From Lysobacter sp. CFH 32150 (GTDB lineage: Bacteria; Pseudomonadota; Gammaproteobacteria; Xanthomonadales; Xanthomonadaceae), in assembly GCF_022758295.1 (NCBI RefSeq), contig NZ_JALDWJ010000002.1:310001-374000 (forward strand): a DNA stretch of 64,000 nucleotides, in the 5' to 3' direction. The stretch's first letter is position 1; each line of letters starts with the position of its first letter. The notes under the pieces are model-generated. The model saw nothing but the letters and a program-made list of their open reading frames with translations. It was not told where the DNA came from and ran no database searches. Position numbers and translations under genes: made by a program. Positions 63,693 through 64,000 of the stretch are shown piece after piece.

Positions 63693-64000
63693 TCATGCGG
63701 CCTTCAATCCTTCATGCGCCAATTCCAGCGTCATGATGGCGAGGTCGCTGTTCTCTGCGTTGAAGCTCGGCCAGGTCAGTTTGGTCGGCCATGCGTTGAC
63801 GAAATTCCAACGCTTCTTTTCCTGTCCCTGGCGATCGAGCAACACGATCGATCCGCTCTGCCGCTTGGCGGCCGGATCGCCGCTGGCCCATTGCTGGTAC
63901 CAGTCGTCGAGTTCGTGGTCGTCGGTCAGACCCCACTTGAGGACGATGTTCGAGAACTTGACCATGCCCGGCAGTTTCCGGGTGGTGATGTTCTCGCCGC
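63693..64000 (-). CDS. Contractile injection tail tube protein (gp19-like), C-terminal part
   Basis: The frame is open to the right window edge, so the N-terminus is missing; 102 codons are visible. GENITTRKLPG, MVKFSNIVLKWGLTDDHELD, DWYQQWASGDPAAKRQSGSI, VLLDRQGQEKKRWNFVNAWP and TLELAHEGLKAA are the standard C-terminal half of the Afp1/Afp5-type tube proteins (T4 gp19 family). It forms the inner tube through which cargo is expelled. An internal ATG at 63965 is not the start. Confidence 0.9.
   Translation of the reverse strand, partial: GENITTRKLPGMVKFSNIVLKWGLTDDHELDDWYQQWASGDPAAKRQSGSIVLLDRQGQEKKRWNFVNAWPTKLTWPSFNAENSDLAIMTLELAHEGLKAA

Larger units (their letters stand above)
47285..64000 (-). 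other. Extracellular contractile injection system (eCIS) locus, downstream part
   Basis: Fourteen consecutive minus-strand genes with gaps of at most 47 nt and several 4-14 nt overlaps. In transcription order they are tube, assembly protein, DUF6760-like, 262-aa linker, LysM cap, gpD-like hub, gpV-like spike, PAAR, gp25, two baseplate-J proteins, HxH fibre-like protein, NHL-gpI protein, propeller protein and a 252-aa protein. Hub and spike are separate genes and a LysM cap is present, which fits eCIS/Afp-like particles better than a type VI VgrG. No capsid, terminase or lysis gene is seen. Sheath, tube paralogues, ATPase and cargo would lie beyond 64000. Locus borders a tRNA-Pro. Confidence 0.85.

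Noticed and set aside
47285-64000. Type VI secretion system
   Set aside because: Hub and spike are separate genes, a LysM cap and gpI-like protein are present, and no Tss membrane-complex genes are seen; fits eCIS better.
47285-64000. Complete myovirus prophage
   Set aside because: No capsid, portal, terminase, lysis or integrase genes within 17 kb, and NHL/propeller arms are unusual for phages. Not excluded beyond the window.

Overview
The window looks like a chromosomal segment of a high-GC gammaproteobacterium of the Xanthomonadales (Lysobacterales). The evidence is the gene order (pcnB-folK-panB-panC with panD and pgi; a compact hisGDCBHAFI operon led by a TrpR-like regulator; dapA followed by a BamC-type lipoprotein), an endonuclease-type MutL, and GTAG-tipped palindromic repeats resembling the SMAG elements of Stenotrophomonas. 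I cannot name the genus. Almost everything is chromosomal housekeeping except the last 17 kb.

Layout. 1-9 kb: 5' end of rimO, a dienelactone-hydrolase-like enzyme overlapping a HIT protein, dcd, mrp, a DUF2147 protein, metG, a short RnfB-like ferredoxin, a TraB/GumN protein and a DUF1684 lipoprotein. 9-20.9 kb: mutL, amiC, tsaE, nnrD, queG, pgi, panD, panC, panB, folK and pcnB, covering mismatch repair, cell-wall hydrolysis, tRNA modification, pantothenate and folate. 21-31 kb: tRNA-Glu, fdxA, a BamC-like lipoprotein, dapA, a GcvR-like ACT protein, bcp, a PIN-PhoH ATPase, a SulP transporter, a small AT-rich island with a secreted protein and an XRE regulator, thiD and a frameshifted hydrolase. 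31-36 kb: an ECF sigma/anti-sigma pair, a metallophosphoesterase and a membrane diguanylate cyclase. 36-47 kb: histidine genes, all on the minus strand: hisS, an unusual long histidine ammonia-lyase, then a TrpR-like regulator and the whole biosynthetic operon, separated by a 48-bp near-perfect palindromic operator. tRNA-Pro follows.

47.3-64 kb, all minus strand and tightly packed, is the downstream part of an extracellular contractile injection system (phage-tail-like particle): tail tube (cut by the window edge), a tail-assembly protein, a tiny DUF6760-like protein, a 262-aa linker protein, a LysM tube-cap protein, a gpD-like hub, a gpV-like spike, PAAR tip, gp25 wedge, two baseplate-J-type proteins, then four larger proteins. 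Three of these four share a previously unremarked N-terminal module. One of them also carries five HxH motifs like those of phage fibre tips, and one a beta-propeller. The fourth fuses an NHL propeller to a gpI-like tail domain. Sheath, ATPase and cargo genes are not in the window and would be expected beyond position 64000.

Palindromic GTAG repeats occur at six sites. One has been captured in frame inside the metG linker, and three overlap gene ends so that their GTAG supplies the TAG stop codon.
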